A DNA stretch of 64,000 nt from Roseomonas mucosa ATCC BAA-692 (GCF_000622225.1 NZ_KK211412.1:222499-286498); one strand, 5' to 3'. Positions 36,441-45,749 are shown, counted from the first letter of the stretch. Translations and numbers: made by a program. Notes: generated from the letters alone by a model not told the origin.

Positions 36441-37439
36441 TCAGTCCGGGGCGCGGATCTCGTTGACCAGGGGTTCGCCGCGTTCGAAGGCGCTGATGCT
36501 GTCCAGCGTGGTCGCGCAGATCGTGCCGATCGCCTCGCGGGTGAAGAAGGCCTGGTGGCCGGTCAGCAGCACGTTGGGGAAGGAGACGAGGCGCTGGATC
36601 ACGTCGTCGGCGATGATGTCGCTCGACAGGTCGCGGAAGAACAGGTCGGCCTCCTGCTCGTACACATCGATGGCCAGGCCACCCAGCAGGCCGTTCTTCA
36701 GCGCGCCGATGGCCGCGTTGGTGTCCACCAGCCCGCCGCGGCTGGTGTTCACCAGGATCAGCCCGGGCTTCACCACGGCCAGGCTGCCTTCGTTGATGAT
36801 ATGGCGGGTTTCGGGTGTCAGCGGGCAGTGCAGGGAAATGACGTCGCTTTCCCGCATCAGCTGGTCCACCGGGACATAGCGGCCGCCCAGCGCCTCGAAC
36901 TCCGGGGCGGGATAGGCGTCGTAGCCCAGGACGGTGCAGCCGAAGCCGCGCATGATCCCGGCGAAGACCTTGCCGATCTTGCCGGTGCCGATCACCCCGA
37001 CGGTGCGGCCGTGCAGGTCGAAGCCCATCAGCCCGTCCAGCTCGAAATTGCCGCCGCGGGTGCGTTCGTAGGCCCGGTGGATGCGGCGGTTCAGGGTCAG
37101 CAGCAGGCCGACCGCGAACTCTGCCACGGAATAGGGTGAATAGACTGTCACCCGGACCACTCGGATGCCTTGTTCCCGGGCAGCCTCCAGGTCGATCTGG
37201 TTGAAGCCGGTCGAGCGGGTGGCAACCAGCCGGGTGCCGCCCCTGGCCAGGGCAGCGAGCACCCCGGCATCCACCTGGTCGTTCACGAAGACGCTGACGG
37301 CCGGGTAGCCGGCAGCCAGGACAACCGTATCCGGCCCCAGCATCGCCTCCTGGAAGGTCAGCGCGTGGCCATGGCTGCGGTTGGCCTCGGTCAGCAGGAC
37401 CCGGTCGTAGCGCTTGGCACTGAACACGGCGACTTTCAT
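36441..37439 (-). CDS. ldhA: D-lactate dehydrogenase-type 2-hydroxyacid dehydrogenase
   Basis: A 332-aa NAD-dependent D-2-hydroxyacid dehydrogenase, probably reducing pyruvate to D-lactate. The nucleotide-binding motif VGVIGTGKIGKVFAGIMRGF, the substrate Arg in VATRSTGFNQIDL, SLHCPLTPETRHIIN and the catalytic His in LLTGHQAFFTREAI match the LdhA branch. The ATG at 37439 gives the conserved start MKVAVFSAKRYDR; an upstream frame to 37604 is not conserved-looking. It is monocistronic and divergent from the deoxysugar group. Confidence 0.88.
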   Translation of the reverse strand: MKVAVFSAKRYDRVLLTEANRSHGHALTFQEAMLGPDTVVLAAGYPAVSVFVNDQVDAGVLAALARGGTRLVATRSTGFNQIDLEAAREQGIRVVRVTVYSPYSVAEFAVGLLLTLNRRIHRAYERTRGGNFELDGLMGFDLHGRTVGVIGTGKIGKVFAGIMRGFGCTVLGYDAYPAPEFEALGGRYVPVDQLMRESDVISLHCPLTPETRHIINEGSLAVVKPGLILVNTSRGGLVDTNAAIGALKNGLLGGLAIDVYEQEADLFFRDLSSDIIADDVIQRLVSFPNVLLTGHQAFFTREAIGTICATTLDSISAFERGEPLVNEIRAPD

Positions 37440-37878
37440 GGCGGGTTCCCCGGCGATGCCGGTAGGGTCGTCACGGACCGCCGCGAAGTCCAGCCGGAAA
37501 AGCCGTTGCCGGCCCGGTTCCTTCCGGAGGGCGAGCGGCCGGGACCGGCCCTCGTGGGGCCGACATGGCTCGCGTGGCGTTGGTCTCCACGCGGGCGCCG
37601 GCAAGGCGAGGTTGTGGCCGAATCGGTTCCAACCGCCTGTTCCGGCGATTTTCCCGGCAAAGCAGGCCCGGAATGCTTCCGGCAGCCATCACGAAACCGC
37701 GAAGAACGTGTCATTTATGAGATTAGGTCATGGAAAAGTTGTTGAAGCGCAAATCAGGCTAGAATTTTGGCTCGCCTCTCGGTATCGTCTCTTTAAATCG
37801 CTTGTCCAACGAAGCTGGAACGCGCCGGTGGGGCGCTTCCACCGGGCAACGTCGCGAATTCCGAGAGAGGTTCGGTTC
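37440..37878. other. intergenic region with an A/T-richer patch before the deoxysugar genes
   Basis: About 440 bases between divergent ldhA and the cytidylyltransferase gene. Bases about 37705-37800 are clearly A/T-richer than the surroundings and include TAGAAT at 37760-37765 as a possible -10, but no good -35 lies at the right distance. A short hairpin (37825-37831 with 37839-37845) lies in the leader of the downstream gene. The patch is probably the promoter; it might also mark the edge of transferred DNA. Confidence 0.45.
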
Positions 37879-38652
37879 ATGGTCAGAAAAGCGGTCATCC
37901 TGTCAGGCGGCTACGGCACGCGCCTGATGGAAGAAACCGACACCCGTCCCAAGCCGATGGTGGAGGTAGGGGGCCGCCCGATCCTCTGGCACATCATGAA
38001 GATCTATGCCGCGGCGGGGATCACCGAATTCGTGATCCCGCTCGGCTACAAGGGTCACATGATCAAGCAGTACTTCGCCGACTACTACCTGCATGCCTCG
38101 GACCTGACGGTGGACCTGACCTCGGGCACGACCACCATGCTGCGGCACACGGCGGAGCCCTGGAAGATCACCCTGGTCGATACCGGCATCGAGACCATGA
38201 CAGGCGGCCGCCTCCGCCGGGTGCGCGAGCATCTGGAGGGCGAAAGCTTCTGCATGACCTATGGCGACGGCGTCACCGACCTCGACGTCCGGCAGGCCGT
38301 CGCCTTCCACGAGGCCCATGGCCGCCACGCCACCGTCACCGCCGTGCCGCCGCCCGCCCGCTTCGGCTCGCTGGAGCTCGACGGCGACCGCGTGACCCAG
38401 TTCCGCGAGAAGCCGCTGGGCGACAACAACCTGATCAATGGCGGCTTCTTCGTGCTCGGGCCGGATGTGTTCCGCTACCTGGACGGCGATAGCACGATCT
38501 TCGAACGCACCCCCATGGAGGGCCTGGCCCGCGATGGCGAGCTCATGGCCTACAAGCACATGGGCTTCTGGTACTCGATGGACACGCTGAAGGACAAGAA
38601 GCACCTGGAGGAGCTCTGGGCCACCGGCCGGGCACCCTGGAAGGTCTGGTGA
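37879..38652 (+). CDS. rfbF: glucose-1-phosphate cytidylyltransferase
   Basis: Forms CDP-glucose from CTP and glucose-1-phosphate, the entry to CDP-deoxysugars. The 257 aa show the nucleotidyltransferase signature ILSGGYGTRLMEETDTRPKP, GGRPILWHIMKIYAAAGI, the metal-binding YGDGVTDLD, and the RfbF-type NGGFFVLGPDVFRYLDGD. The start has a GAGAGAGG ribosome site. The CDP-glucose 4,6-dehydratase gene that usually follows is absent; a methyltransferase gene follows at once. Confidence 0.92.
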   Translation: MVRKAVILSGGYGTRLMEETDTRPKPMVEVGGRPILWHIMKIYAAAGITEFVIPLGYKGHMIKQYFADYYLHASDLTVDLTSGTTTMLRHTAEPWKITLVDTGIETMTGGRLRRVREHLEGESFCMTYGDGVTDLDVRQAVAFHEAHGRHATVTAVPPPARFGSLELDGDRVTQFREKPLGDNNLINGGFFVLGPDVFRYLDGDSTIFERTPMEGLARDGELMAYKHMGFWYSMDTLKDKKHLEELWATGRAPWKVW

Positions 38653-38663
38653 GAAGCGCAACG

Positions 38664-39935
38664 ATGGACAACGTGATGACCGAACAGCTTATCGCGGGTG
38701 CGGCCAAGGCCGGCTGCTGCCGCCTCTGCAACGCGCCGCTGCGCACCACCTTCTCCGACCTCAACATGTCGCCGCTGGCGAACTCCTTCGTGCCGGCGGA
38801 CCGTGCCTATGCGATGGAGCCCTTCTACCCGCTGCACGCCTTTGTCTGCGACGAGTGCAAGCTGGTGCAGCTTTCCGAGTTCGAGACGCCGCAGGCCATC
38901 TTCGGCGACTACCTCTACTTCTCCTCCTTCTCCGACGCCTGGCTGCGCCATGCGGAGACCTATGCGAAGCGCATGACCGAGCGCTTCGGCCTGACGCCGG
39001 ATTCGCTGGTGGTCGAGATCGCCAGCAACGACGGCTACCTGCTGCAGTACTTCAAGGCGATGGGCATCAAGGTGCTCGGCGTCGATCCGGCCGCCAACGT
39101 GGCGCAGGAGGCGATCGCCAAGGGCATCCCGACCGAGGTCGCCTTCTTCGGCGCCGAGACGGCCAGTCGCCTGCGCGCCGCCGGCCACGCGCCGAAGCAG
39201 ATGGCCGCCAACAACGTGCTGGCGCATGTCCCCGACATGCACGACTTCCTGGAGGGCTTCCGCATCCTCCTGGCGCCGGACGGCGTGGTGACCTTCGAGT
39301 TCCCGCATCTGCTGAAGCTGATGCAGGAGAACCAGTTCGACACGATCTACCACGAGCACTTCTCCTACCTCTCGCTGCTGGCGGTGGAGCGGGCGCTGGC
39401 GGATCACGGGCTGGCCGTCTTCGACATCGAGGAAGTGCCGACGCATGGCGGCTCGCTGCGCGTCTTCGCGCGCCATGCCGGGAACACGGCGCTTCCTGAG
39501 CTGCCCTCGGTACAGAAGATCCGCGATGCCGAGAAGGATTACGGGCTCTACGGCCTCGACGCCTATCGCGCCTTCGCGGCCAGCACGGTCAAGATCAAGT
39601 GCGATCTGCTGCGCTTCCTGATCCAGGCCAAGGCCGAGGGCAAGGTCGTCGCCGGCTACGGCGCCCCGGCCAAGGGCAACACGCTGCTGAACTACTGCGG
39701 CGTGGGTCCGGAGCTGGTCCCCTTCACCGTGGACCGCAGCCACCACAAGCAGGGCCATCTCCTGCCGGGCGTACGGATCCCCATCAAGGCGCCACAGGCG
39801 ATCCTCGACGCCAAGCCCGACTACGTCCTGATCCTGCCCTGGAACTTCAAGGACGAGATCGTCGAGCAGATGGCGGCGATCCGCGAATGGGGCGGGAAGT
39901 TCGTGGTGCCGATCCCGGAGCTGAAGATCCTCTGA
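38664..39935 (+). CDS. sugar C-methyltransferase family protein (zinc-binding N-terminus)
   Basis: A 423-aa SAM-dependent methyltransferase of the nucleotide-deoxysugar C-methyltransferase type (TylC3/NovU-like). The N-terminal zinc-binding domain has CRLCN and CDECK pairs. The SAM domain includes VVEIASNDGYLLQYF and GVDPAANVA, followed by IYHEHFSYLSLLAVE and the C-terminal domain with AGYGAPAKGNTLLNYCG. It probably methylates a keto-sugar carbon, making a branched sugar. A GTG at 38649 overlapping the previous stop is an alternative start. Confidence 0.88.
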   Translation: MDNVMTEQLIAGAAKAGCCRLCNAPLRTTFSDLNMSPLANSFVPADRAYAMEPFYPLHAFVCDECKLVQLSEFETPQAIFGDYLYFSSFSDAWLRHAETYAKRMTERFGLTPDSLVVEIASNDGYLLQYFKAMGIKVLGVDPAANVAQEAIAKGIPTEVAFFGAETASRLRAAGHAPKQMAANNVLAHVPDMHDFLEGFRILLAPDGVVTFEFPHLLKLMQENQFDTIYHEHFSYLSLLAVERALADHGLAVFDIEEVPTHGGSLRVFARHAGNTALPELPSVQKIRDAEKDYGLYGLDAYRAFAASTVKIKCDLLRFLIQAKAEGKVVAGYGAPAKGNTLLNYCGVGPELVPFTVDRSHHKQGHLLPGVRIPIKAPQAILDAKPDYVLILPWNFKDEIVEQMAAIREWGGKFVVPIPELKIL

Positions 39936-40047
39936 GGCCCGAAGCCATGGGCAGGCGGCGAGCCTGCCCATGGCATGTCCGGAAACAGGCAGGGATCGCG
40001 TGCGGAACGGAGCGGAGGGACGGGAGGTGCAGGTGCAGGTGCAGGAC

Positions 40048-41010
40048 ATGAGCGGTCTCATCACCATCGGCATCCCGGCCCGCGGCCGGCCCTCGCTGCT
40101 CCAGGCGATGCGCTCCTGCCTGGAACAGGATTACCGCCCCCTGGAGATCGATGTCTGCGACGCTTCGCCGGGCGACGAGGTGGGCAGGCTGCTGCGCACC
40201 CTGCCCTTGCCGGACGGCATCACCCTCCGCCACTGCCGCAGCCGGCTGGCGACCGACCTCAACGGCTGCCTGAACCGGCTGATCGACCACGCGCGGGGCG
40301 AAAGGCTGGTCATCCTGCAGGACGACGACGCGCTGCTGCCCGGCGCCGTCACGGCGCTGGACGCCGCCTACCGCGCCAATCCGGACGTGGTCGCCGCCTA
40401 TGGCCTCCAGCACTGCATCCTGGCCTCCGGCGAGTTCTCTGCCGAGGACACGGCGCGCCACAACGGGCGCCACCGGCGGATCGCCGCCGAGGCCGGGACC
40501 CGCTATGACCTGCTGGTCTGCGCCCTGTGGCGGCAGATCCCCCGCGACGGCGTCCTGATCCGCAGCGATGTCGCGAGGCAGATCGGCTACCGCGACGTGT
40601 CCGAGGTCGGGCTGGCGGGCGACACGGATTTCGGCATCCGGCTGGCCATGGCGTATCGCGGCCACGCCTTCTCCTTCATCGACCGGCCGACCAGCCTCCA
40701 CCGCCTCCCGGCGCGGCAGGAGACCGGGATGAGCGGCGATGTCGTGGCGCGCCTCTATGACCATCTCGCCAGCCTCCACGACCTGTCGCCCGCCGAGGCC
40801 CAGGCCCGGGATCGGCTCTGGCGGGATCTCGCGCCCCAGGCGGTGCTGGAGCATGCCCTGGGCCGTCGGCGGCGCGAGGCGGTGCGCGTGCTCCTGTCCG
40901 GGCACTACGCCTGGCGGCAGGACCTGCCGAAGACCCTCTACCACCTCGTGCTGACCGCCCTGCCGGGCGTGCGGCACTTGCGCCGTTTCGGCACCGCGCG
41001 ACGGGCCTGA
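40048..41010 (+). CDS. glycosyltransferase family 2 protein
   Basis: A 320-aa GT-A fold glycosyltransferase. The N-terminus ITIGIPARGRPSLLQAMRSC binds the nucleotide sugar, the metal/donor motif is VILQDDDALLPG, and a downstream GLAGDTDFGIRLAM provides the acceptor-side acidic residues. No membrane helix is evident. The ATG at 40048 opens the conserved strand; upstream lies a short GTGCAG tandem (about 40026-40043). It probably attaches the sugar made by its neighbours to a surface glycan; donor and acceptor are unknown. Confidence 0.8.
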   Translation: MSGLITIGIPARGRPSLLQAMRSCLEQDYRPLEIDVCDASPGDEVGRLLRTLPLPDGITLRHCRSRLATDLNGCLNRLIDHARGERLVILQDDDALLPGAVTALDAAYRANPDVVAAYGLQHCILASGEFSAEDTARHNGRHRRIAAEAGTRYDLLVCALWRQIPRDGVLIRSDVARQIGYRDVSEVGLAGDTDFGIRLAMAYRGHAFSFIDRPTSLHRLPARQETGMSGDVVARLYDHLASLHDLSPAEAQARDRLWRDLAPQAVLEHALGRRRREAVRVLLSGHYAWRQDLPKTLYHLVLTALPGVRHLRRFGTARRA

Positions 41011-41119
41011 AGCGGATGCGGCTTTCAACGGAGGAGACCCGGCCCGTGCTGCCCGGCCCGGTTTCCATGGCGCCCCTCCTCACGGGGCATGGCAGCTTCC
41101 ATCAGGGGCAAGGACCAGG

Positions 41120-42169
41120 ATGCGCATTCTGATCACCGGCAACATGGGCTATGTCGGCCCTGTCTTGGTTCGGCACTTGCGGCAGCGTTTCCCGCAGGCC
41201 GAACTCATCGGCTTCGACAGCGGGCTGTTCGCCCATTGCCTGACCACCCCCGACGCCGTACCGGAGGTGCTGCTGGACGCGCAGCATTTCGGCGACGTGC
41301 GGGCCTTTCCCGCCATCCTGCTGAAGGGTGTGGATGCGGTGGTGCACCTTTCCGCCCTGTCCAACGACCCGATGGGCAAGAATTTCGAGGCGCCCACCGA
41401 GGCCATCAACTACCGCGCCAGCCTGAAGATGGCGGAGCTCGCCCGTGATGCCGGGGTGAAGCACTTCGTCTTCGCCTCCTCCTGCAGCGTCTATGGCGCG
41501 GCCTCGGAAGGCGCGAAGCGTGAGGGCGACAGCACCGACCCGCTGACCGCCTATGCCCGTTCCAAGGTCGGCACCGAGGACGGGCTGCGCCAGTTCGACG
41601 CGGGCGACATGACCGTCACCTGCCTGCGCTTCGCCACCGCCTGCGGCATGTCGGACCGGCTGCGCCTCGACCTCGTGCTGAACGACTTCGTGGCCTGCGC
41701 CCTGACCTCCGGCCGGATCACGGTGCTGAGCGACGGCTCGCCCTGGCGCCCGCTGATCCATGTGAAGGACATGGCGCGCACCATCGAATGGGCAGCCACC
41801 CGCAAGCCGGAGAATGGCGGCCCGTTCCTGGTGGTGAATGCCGGCAGCGAGCCGTGGAACTATCAGGTTCGCGACCTGGCGCAGGAAGTCGCGGCGCAGC
41901 TTCCCGGCACGCAGGTGAGCATCAACACCGACGCCCCGCCCGACCGTCGCTCCTACCGCGTGGATTTCGGCCTGTTCCGTGAGCTGGCGCCGCAGCACCA
42001 GCCGCAGGTGACGCTGGACGAGGCGATCGCCGGGCTGATTGAGGGCCTGCGCCGGATCGGGTTCAACGATCCGGAATTCCGCAGCTCGCCCTATATCCGG
42101 CTGCACACCCTTTCCCGCCACATCGACGGCGGGCGCCTTTCACCGGATATCCGCTGGGTCCGCCAGTAG
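41120..42169 (+). CDS. NAD-dependent epimerase/dehydratase (extended SDR)
   Basis: A 349-aa nucleotide-sugar epimerase/dehydratase. The NAD motif TGNMGYVG lies at the N-terminus; SSCSVYGA supplies the catalytic Ser/Thr region and YARSK the Tyr-Lys pair. SPWRPLIHVKDMA is typical of sugar-nucleotide SDRs. It probably acts as 3-, 4- or 5-epimerase or reductase on the C-methylated sugar. Last gene of the plus-strand group; repeat copy E follows. Confidence 0.85.
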   Translation: MRILITGNMGYVGPVLVRHLRQRFPQAELIGFDSGLFAHCLTTPDAVPEVLLDAQHFGDVRAFPAILLKGVDAVVHLSALSNDPMGKNFEAPTEAINYRASLKMAELARDAGVKHFVFASSCSVYGAASEGAKREGDSTDPLTAYARSKVGTEDGLRQFDAGDMTVTCLRFATACGMSDRLRLDLVLNDFVACALTSGRITVLSDGSPWRPLIHVKDMARTIEWAATRKPENGGPFLVVNAGSEPWNYQVRDLAQEVAAQLPGTQVSINTDAPPDRRSYRVDFGLFRELAPQHQPQVTLDEAIAGLIEGLRRIGFNDPEFRSSPYIRLHTLSRHIDGGRLSPDIRWVRQ

Positions 42170-42187
42170 CCGCAAAGCCGGGCCGCG

Positions 42188-42540
42188 GCGTCGCACCCGT
42201 GGCTGGCCCACGGGGGAGAGGCGCCGCCTCTCACCCCGGCCCCCCTCTCCGCCGGGGACCGGAGCCGGTCCCCGGACCCCAAGCTTTCGTGGGTTCCCGT
42301 GGCGGCAGTCAGCCTGCGGCCTGATCCCTGGGAGCAGGTGGAAAGGCGGGGCTCCCGGAAAGAAGACTGGGCACCTTGTCAGCGTTGGCGGTGCCGGCAG
42401 TCCGCCGGAGAGCCATGCCCTCCGGCGCGATCCGGTGTCAGCAGGCGCCAACGAACCGGGACCAGGGCACGCCGTGTCCTGGCGAAGTAGGGACCGAGGA
42501 GGGAGTGCCGGGGCGAGGCAGCGACTTGCCCCCAACACAC
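42188..42540 (+). repeat. dispersed intergenic repeat family R, copy E (complete, diverged right end)
   Basis: A full-length copy in the orientation of copy A, between the convergent epimerase and paaZ genes. The left terminal hairpin GGGGAGAGGCGCCGCCTCTC (about 42213), the GGGGACCGGAGCCGGTCCCC hairpin (42255-42275 region) and the CGCCGGAGAGC hairpin (about 42410) are well kept. The right terminal hairpin near 42515 is decayed (GGGGCGAGGCAGCGACTTGC). Confidence 0.8.
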
Positions 42541-42568
42541 CGCCGCACCGGCGAGCCATCCTTCGCGC

Positions 42569-44605
42569 TCACGGCATCCGCGCGCTCATGGTCAGGAGTT
42601 CGTAGCGCGCCACCGTCTCGTCCTCCTGGTTGAAGACCTCCACATCCCAGCGCACCTCGCCGTATTCCGGCTTCCGCGCGGGGTTCTTCCGCTGCACGGT
42701 CAGCCGCACGCGGATCGAATCCCCGGGCGAGACGGGCTTGAGGAAGCGCAGCCGGTCCAGCCCGTAATTGGCGAGGAGCGGCCCGGGGGCAGGATCGACG
42801 AAGAGCCCGGCGGCGAAGCTCAGGATCAGGTAGCCATGCGCGACGCGGCCGGGGAAGAAGGGGTTCGCCTTCGCCGCCGCCTCGTCCATATGGGCGTAGA
42901 AGTTGTCGCCGGTGAATGCGGCGAAGTGCTCGATATCCGCCAGCGTGATGGTGCGCGGCCCGGTTTCCACCGTGTCGCCGACGGAAAGCGCGTCGTAGTC
43001 CAGGCGGAAGGGATGGGATTCCGGGATGCGCGTGGGCGCGCCCTTGATCCATCCCTCGCCCAGCGCGGCGAGCTTGGCGGGCGAGGCCTGGAGCGCCGTG
43101 CGCTGCATGTGGTGGAAGACGCCGCGCAGGCCGCCCATCTCCTCGCCGCCGCCCGCGCGGCCGGGGCCGCCATGCACCAGCGCCGGCAAGGGCGAGCCAT
43201 GGCCCGTGGATTCCGCCGCGCTGTCGCGGTCGAGCAGGAAGAGGCGGCCGTGATAGGGCGCCAGCCCCGCCACCAGCTCCGCCGTCACCGTGGGGTCGTA
43301 GGAGAAGGCGGAAGCCACCAGGCTGCCCTCGCCGCGCCTTGCCAGGGCGACGGCTTCCTCCACCCCGTCATAGGGCATCAGCGTCGCCACGGGGCCGAAG
43401 GCTTCCAGCTCATGAACCAGGCTGGCCTGCAACGGGTGCTCGCAATGGAGCAGCACCGGGGCCATGAAGGCGCCCTTCTCCGCATCGCCGCCCAGCACCT
43501 CGCAATGGTCCGGATCGCCGCAAAGGATCGTCGCCTCGGCCCGGAGGCGCGCCACCGCCGCGCGCACGTCGCGGCGCTGGTCCAGGCTGGCGAGCGGCCC
43601 CATGCGCACGTCGTCGCGCCGCGGATCGCCGACGGTGACCTTGCCCAGCCGGGCGGCGAGCGCCTCCGCCACCGCCCCGACCCTTTCGCGCGGCACCAGG
43701 ATACGGCGGATGGCGGTGCACTTCTGCCCGGCCTTGGCCGTCATCTCGCGCACCACCTCCTTCACGAAGAGGTCGAATTCCGGTGTTTCCGGCGTCGCGT
43801 CGGGGCCGAGGATGGCGGCGTTCAGCGAGTCCCGCTCCGCCACGAAGCGCACCGCGTTGCGCGACACCGCCGGGTTGTCGCGCAGCTTCACCGAGGTGGC
43901 GGCGGAGCCGGTGAAGGAGAGCAGGTCCTGCCCCGTCAGATGGTCCAGCAGGTCGCCCGTGCCGCCGGCCACGAACTGGAAGGCGCCCGGCGGCAGGAGG
44001 CCGGATGCCACGATCGCCTCCGCCACCGCATGGGCGACATAGGCGGTGGCGGTGGCCGGCTTGGCGATCACCGGCATGCCGGCCAGGATCGCGGGCGCCA
44101 GCTTCTCCAGCATGCCCCAACAGGGGAAGTTGAAGGCGTTCACATGCACCGCCACGCCCTGCAGCGGCGACAGGATGTGCAGCCCGGCGAAGCTGCCGTT
44201 GCGCGAAAGCCTCTCGACCTCGCCCTCCACCACGAAGCGTCCGGCGGGAAGCTCGCGGCGGCCGCGCGAGGCATAGGCGAAGAGCGTGCCGATGCCGCCG
44301 TCGATGTCGATCAGGCTGTCGCGCCGTGTCGCGCCCGTGTCGAAGGAGAGCTCGTAGAACGCCTCCTTGCGGTCGCCGAGGAAGGTGGCGAGGCGCTTCA
44401 GCATCTCCGCCCGCGCATGGAAGCCCAGGCGGCGCAGGGCGGGGCCGCCCGCCTCCCGCGCATGGCGGGCCATGGCGGCGAAATCCAGGCCCGCGCTGGA
44501 GGCCGTGGCCACCACCCGGCCATCAACGGCGCCGCGGATCTCGGCACCCGGGCCAGAGGGGGCGATCCAGCGGTCCTGGGCATAGCTGCGGAGGGTGAGC
44601 GGCAT
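42569..44605 (-). CDS. paaZ: bifunctional oxepin-CoA hydrolase / 3-oxo-5,6-didehydrosuberyl-CoA semialdehyde dehydrogenase
   Basis: Opens the oxepin-CoA ring and oxidises the resulting aldehyde in aerobic phenylacetate degradation. The 678-aa protein has an N-terminal aldehyde-dehydrogenase domain (to about residue 520), with Glu in FVAERDSLNAAILG and the catalytic Cys in AGQKCTAIRR. A C-terminal MaoC-type hydratase domain carries FAAFTGDNFYAHMDEAAA and GRVAHGYLILSFAAGL. The ATG at 44605 is preferred; a GTG two codons upstream is possible. Divergent from paaG, with two operator-like palindromes between. Confidence 0.95.
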   Translation of the reverse strand: MPLTLRSYAQDRWIAPSGPGAEIRGAVDGRVVATASSAGLDFAAMARHAREAGGPALRRLGFHARAEMLKRLATFLGDRKEAFYELSFDTGATRRDSLIDIDGGIGTLFAYASRGRRELPAGRFVVEGEVERLSRNGSFAGLHILSPLQGVAVHVNAFNFPCWGMLEKLAPAILAGMPVIAKPATATAYVAHAVAEAIVASGLLPPGAFQFVAGGTGDLLDHLTGQDLLSFTGSAATSVKLRDNPAVSRNAVRFVAERDSLNAAILGPDATPETPEFDLFVKEVVREMTAKAGQKCTAIRRILVPRERVGAVAEALAARLGKVTVGDPRRDDVRMGPLASLDQRRDVRAAVARLRAEATILCGDPDHCEVLGGDAEKGAFMAPVLLHCEHPLQASLVHELEAFGPVATLMPYDGVEEAVALARRGEGSLVASAFSYDPTVTAELVAGLAPYHGRLFLLDRDSAAESTGHGSPLPALVHGGPGRAGGGEEMGGLRGVFHHMQRTALQASPAKLAALGEGWIKGAPTRIPESHPFRLDYDALSVGDTVETGPRTITLADIEHFAAFTGDNFYAHMDEAAAKANPFFPGRVAHGYLILSFAAGLFVDPAPGPLLANYGLDRLRFLKPVSPGDSIRVRLTVQRKNPARKPEYGEVRWDVEVFNQEDETVARYELLTMSARMP

Positions 44606-44709
44606 CGGCACGGTTTCCTTCCCCTGGGTACATCCCGTCGTTCCGGGCTCTGCGGGCCCTTTCCCTGGCCTGGCGGTTCCGGCAGTGCGATGGGGATGGC
44701 GAAAATTAT

Positions 44710-44729
44710 TTGACCGTCCGGACGGTCAA
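44710..44729. promoter_or_regulatory. perfect palindrome, probable PaaR (TetR-type) operator on the paaZ side
   Basis: TTGACCGTCCGGACGGTCAA is a perfect 20-base palindrome. A near-identical copy lies at 44829. It is about 105 bases upstream of paaZ in the paaZ-paaG divergent promoter region. The size and the nearby TetR-family gene point to PaaR binding. Confidence 0.65.
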
Positions 44730-44828
44730 TGCAAGCTTTTCCTCGGGAGTTCCTCTGCTGCACCGCACAGCACGAGATCAGCCAGCACGCGATCCGTCAT
44801 TGACAGGAGACAGGCGCCGGGGGGTTAA

Positions 44829-44848
44829 TCGACCGTCCAGACGGTCAA
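44829..44848. promoter_or_regulatory. second PaaR-type operator on the paaG side
   Basis: TCGACCGTCCAGACGGTCAA differs from the palindrome at 44710 at only two positions and ends 62 bases before the paaG ATG. One operator per divergent promoter suggests coordinate repression relieved by phenylacetyl-CoA, as in known PaaR systems. Confidence 0.65.
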
Positions 44849-44910
44849 TAAAACAGGAAAATGGTCACGGGCGGCATAAGCCCGCGCCATCATAGGGGGG
44901 AGACGCGTCG

Positions 44911-45699
44911 ATGAGCGACACGGTGCTGGTCGAGAACCGGGGAGGCTGGCGGAAGATCACGCTCCACCGCCCGGACAAGCTCAACGCCTTCAACGAGGAA
45001 CTGCACGCCGCCCTGGCCGCGGCGCTGGACGGGGCCGCCGCCGATGCCGATTGCCGCGCCGTGCTGCTGACCGGCGCCGGTCGCGGCTTCTGCGCCGGGC
45101 AGGATCTCGGCGACCGGCGGGGCGAGGACGGACCGCCCGATCTCGGCGATACGCTGGAGCGCCTCTACAACCCCCTGGTGCGCCGGCTGCGCGGCCTGCC
45201 CAAGCCGGTGGTCTGCGCCGTCAACGGCGTGGCGGCGGGGGCCGGGGCCAATATCGCCCTGGCCTGCGACATCGTGCTGGCGGCGCATTCGGCGAAGTTC
45301 ATCCAGGCCTTCGCCCGCATCGGCCTGGTCCCGGATTCCGGCGGCACCCATACCCTGCCGCGCCTGGTGGGCGAGGCACGGACCCGCGCGCTGATGCTGC
45401 TGGGCGAACCCGTCGAGGCACGACAGGCCGAGGCCTGGGGCATGATCTGGCGCGCGCTGCCGGACGAGGCGCTGATGCCGGAGGCCGAGGCCCTGGCGGC
45501 GCGTCTGGCCACCCAGCCGACCCAGGGCCTGGCCCTGACCAAGCAGGCGCTGGAGTCCTCCGCCACCAACACGCTCGCCGCGCAGCTCGACCTGGAGCGC
45601 GACCTGCAGCGCCGGGCCGGGCGAACGCCGGATTACGCCGAGGGCGTGCGCGCCTTCCTGGAGAAGCGGCCGCCGCGCTTCACCGGCCGCGCCGGATAG
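44911..45699 (+). CDS. paaG: ring-1,2-epoxyphenylacetyl-CoA isomerase (oxepin-CoA forming)
   Basis: Enoyl-CoA hydratase/isomerase family protein, 262 aa, isomerising 1,2-epoxyphenylacetyl-CoA to oxepin-CoA. The PaaG-like oxyanion motif GRGFCAGQDLGDRR, VNGVAAGAGANIALACD and the acidic residue region IGLVPDSGGTHTLPRL are present. The ATG is preceded by a GGGGGAG ribosome site. First gene of the paaG-paaK-paaR group, downstream of the operator at 44829. Confidence 0.9.
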   Translation: MSDTVLVENRGGWRKITLHRPDKLNAFNEELHAALAAALDGAAADADCRAVLLTGAGRGFCAGQDLGDRRGEDGPPDLGDTLERLYNPLVRRLRGLPKPVVCAVNGVAAGAGANIALACDIVLAAHSAKFIQAFARIGLVPDSGGTHTLPRLVGEARTRALMLLGEPVEARQAEAWGMIWRALPDEALMPEAEALAARLATQPTQGLALTKQALESSATNTLAAQLDLERDLQRRAGRTPDYAEGVRAFLEKRPPRFTGRAG

Positions 45700-45749
45700 G
45701 CTTTCGCGACAATGGCCCTCGCCAAGAGGCCCCTGGAGGAACGGAAACC

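Noticed and set aside
37739..37765. Sigma-70 promoter TTGTTG/TAGAAT before the cytidylyltransferase gene
   Set aside because: Spacing is 15 bases and the -35 match is poor; mentioned only as a possible -10 in the intergenic entry.
40026..40043. GTGCAG triplicate before the glycosyltransferase start, considered as a direct-repeat operator
   Set aside because: Only three short units in GC-rich sequence; could equally be the start of a longer reading frame. Too weak to call.
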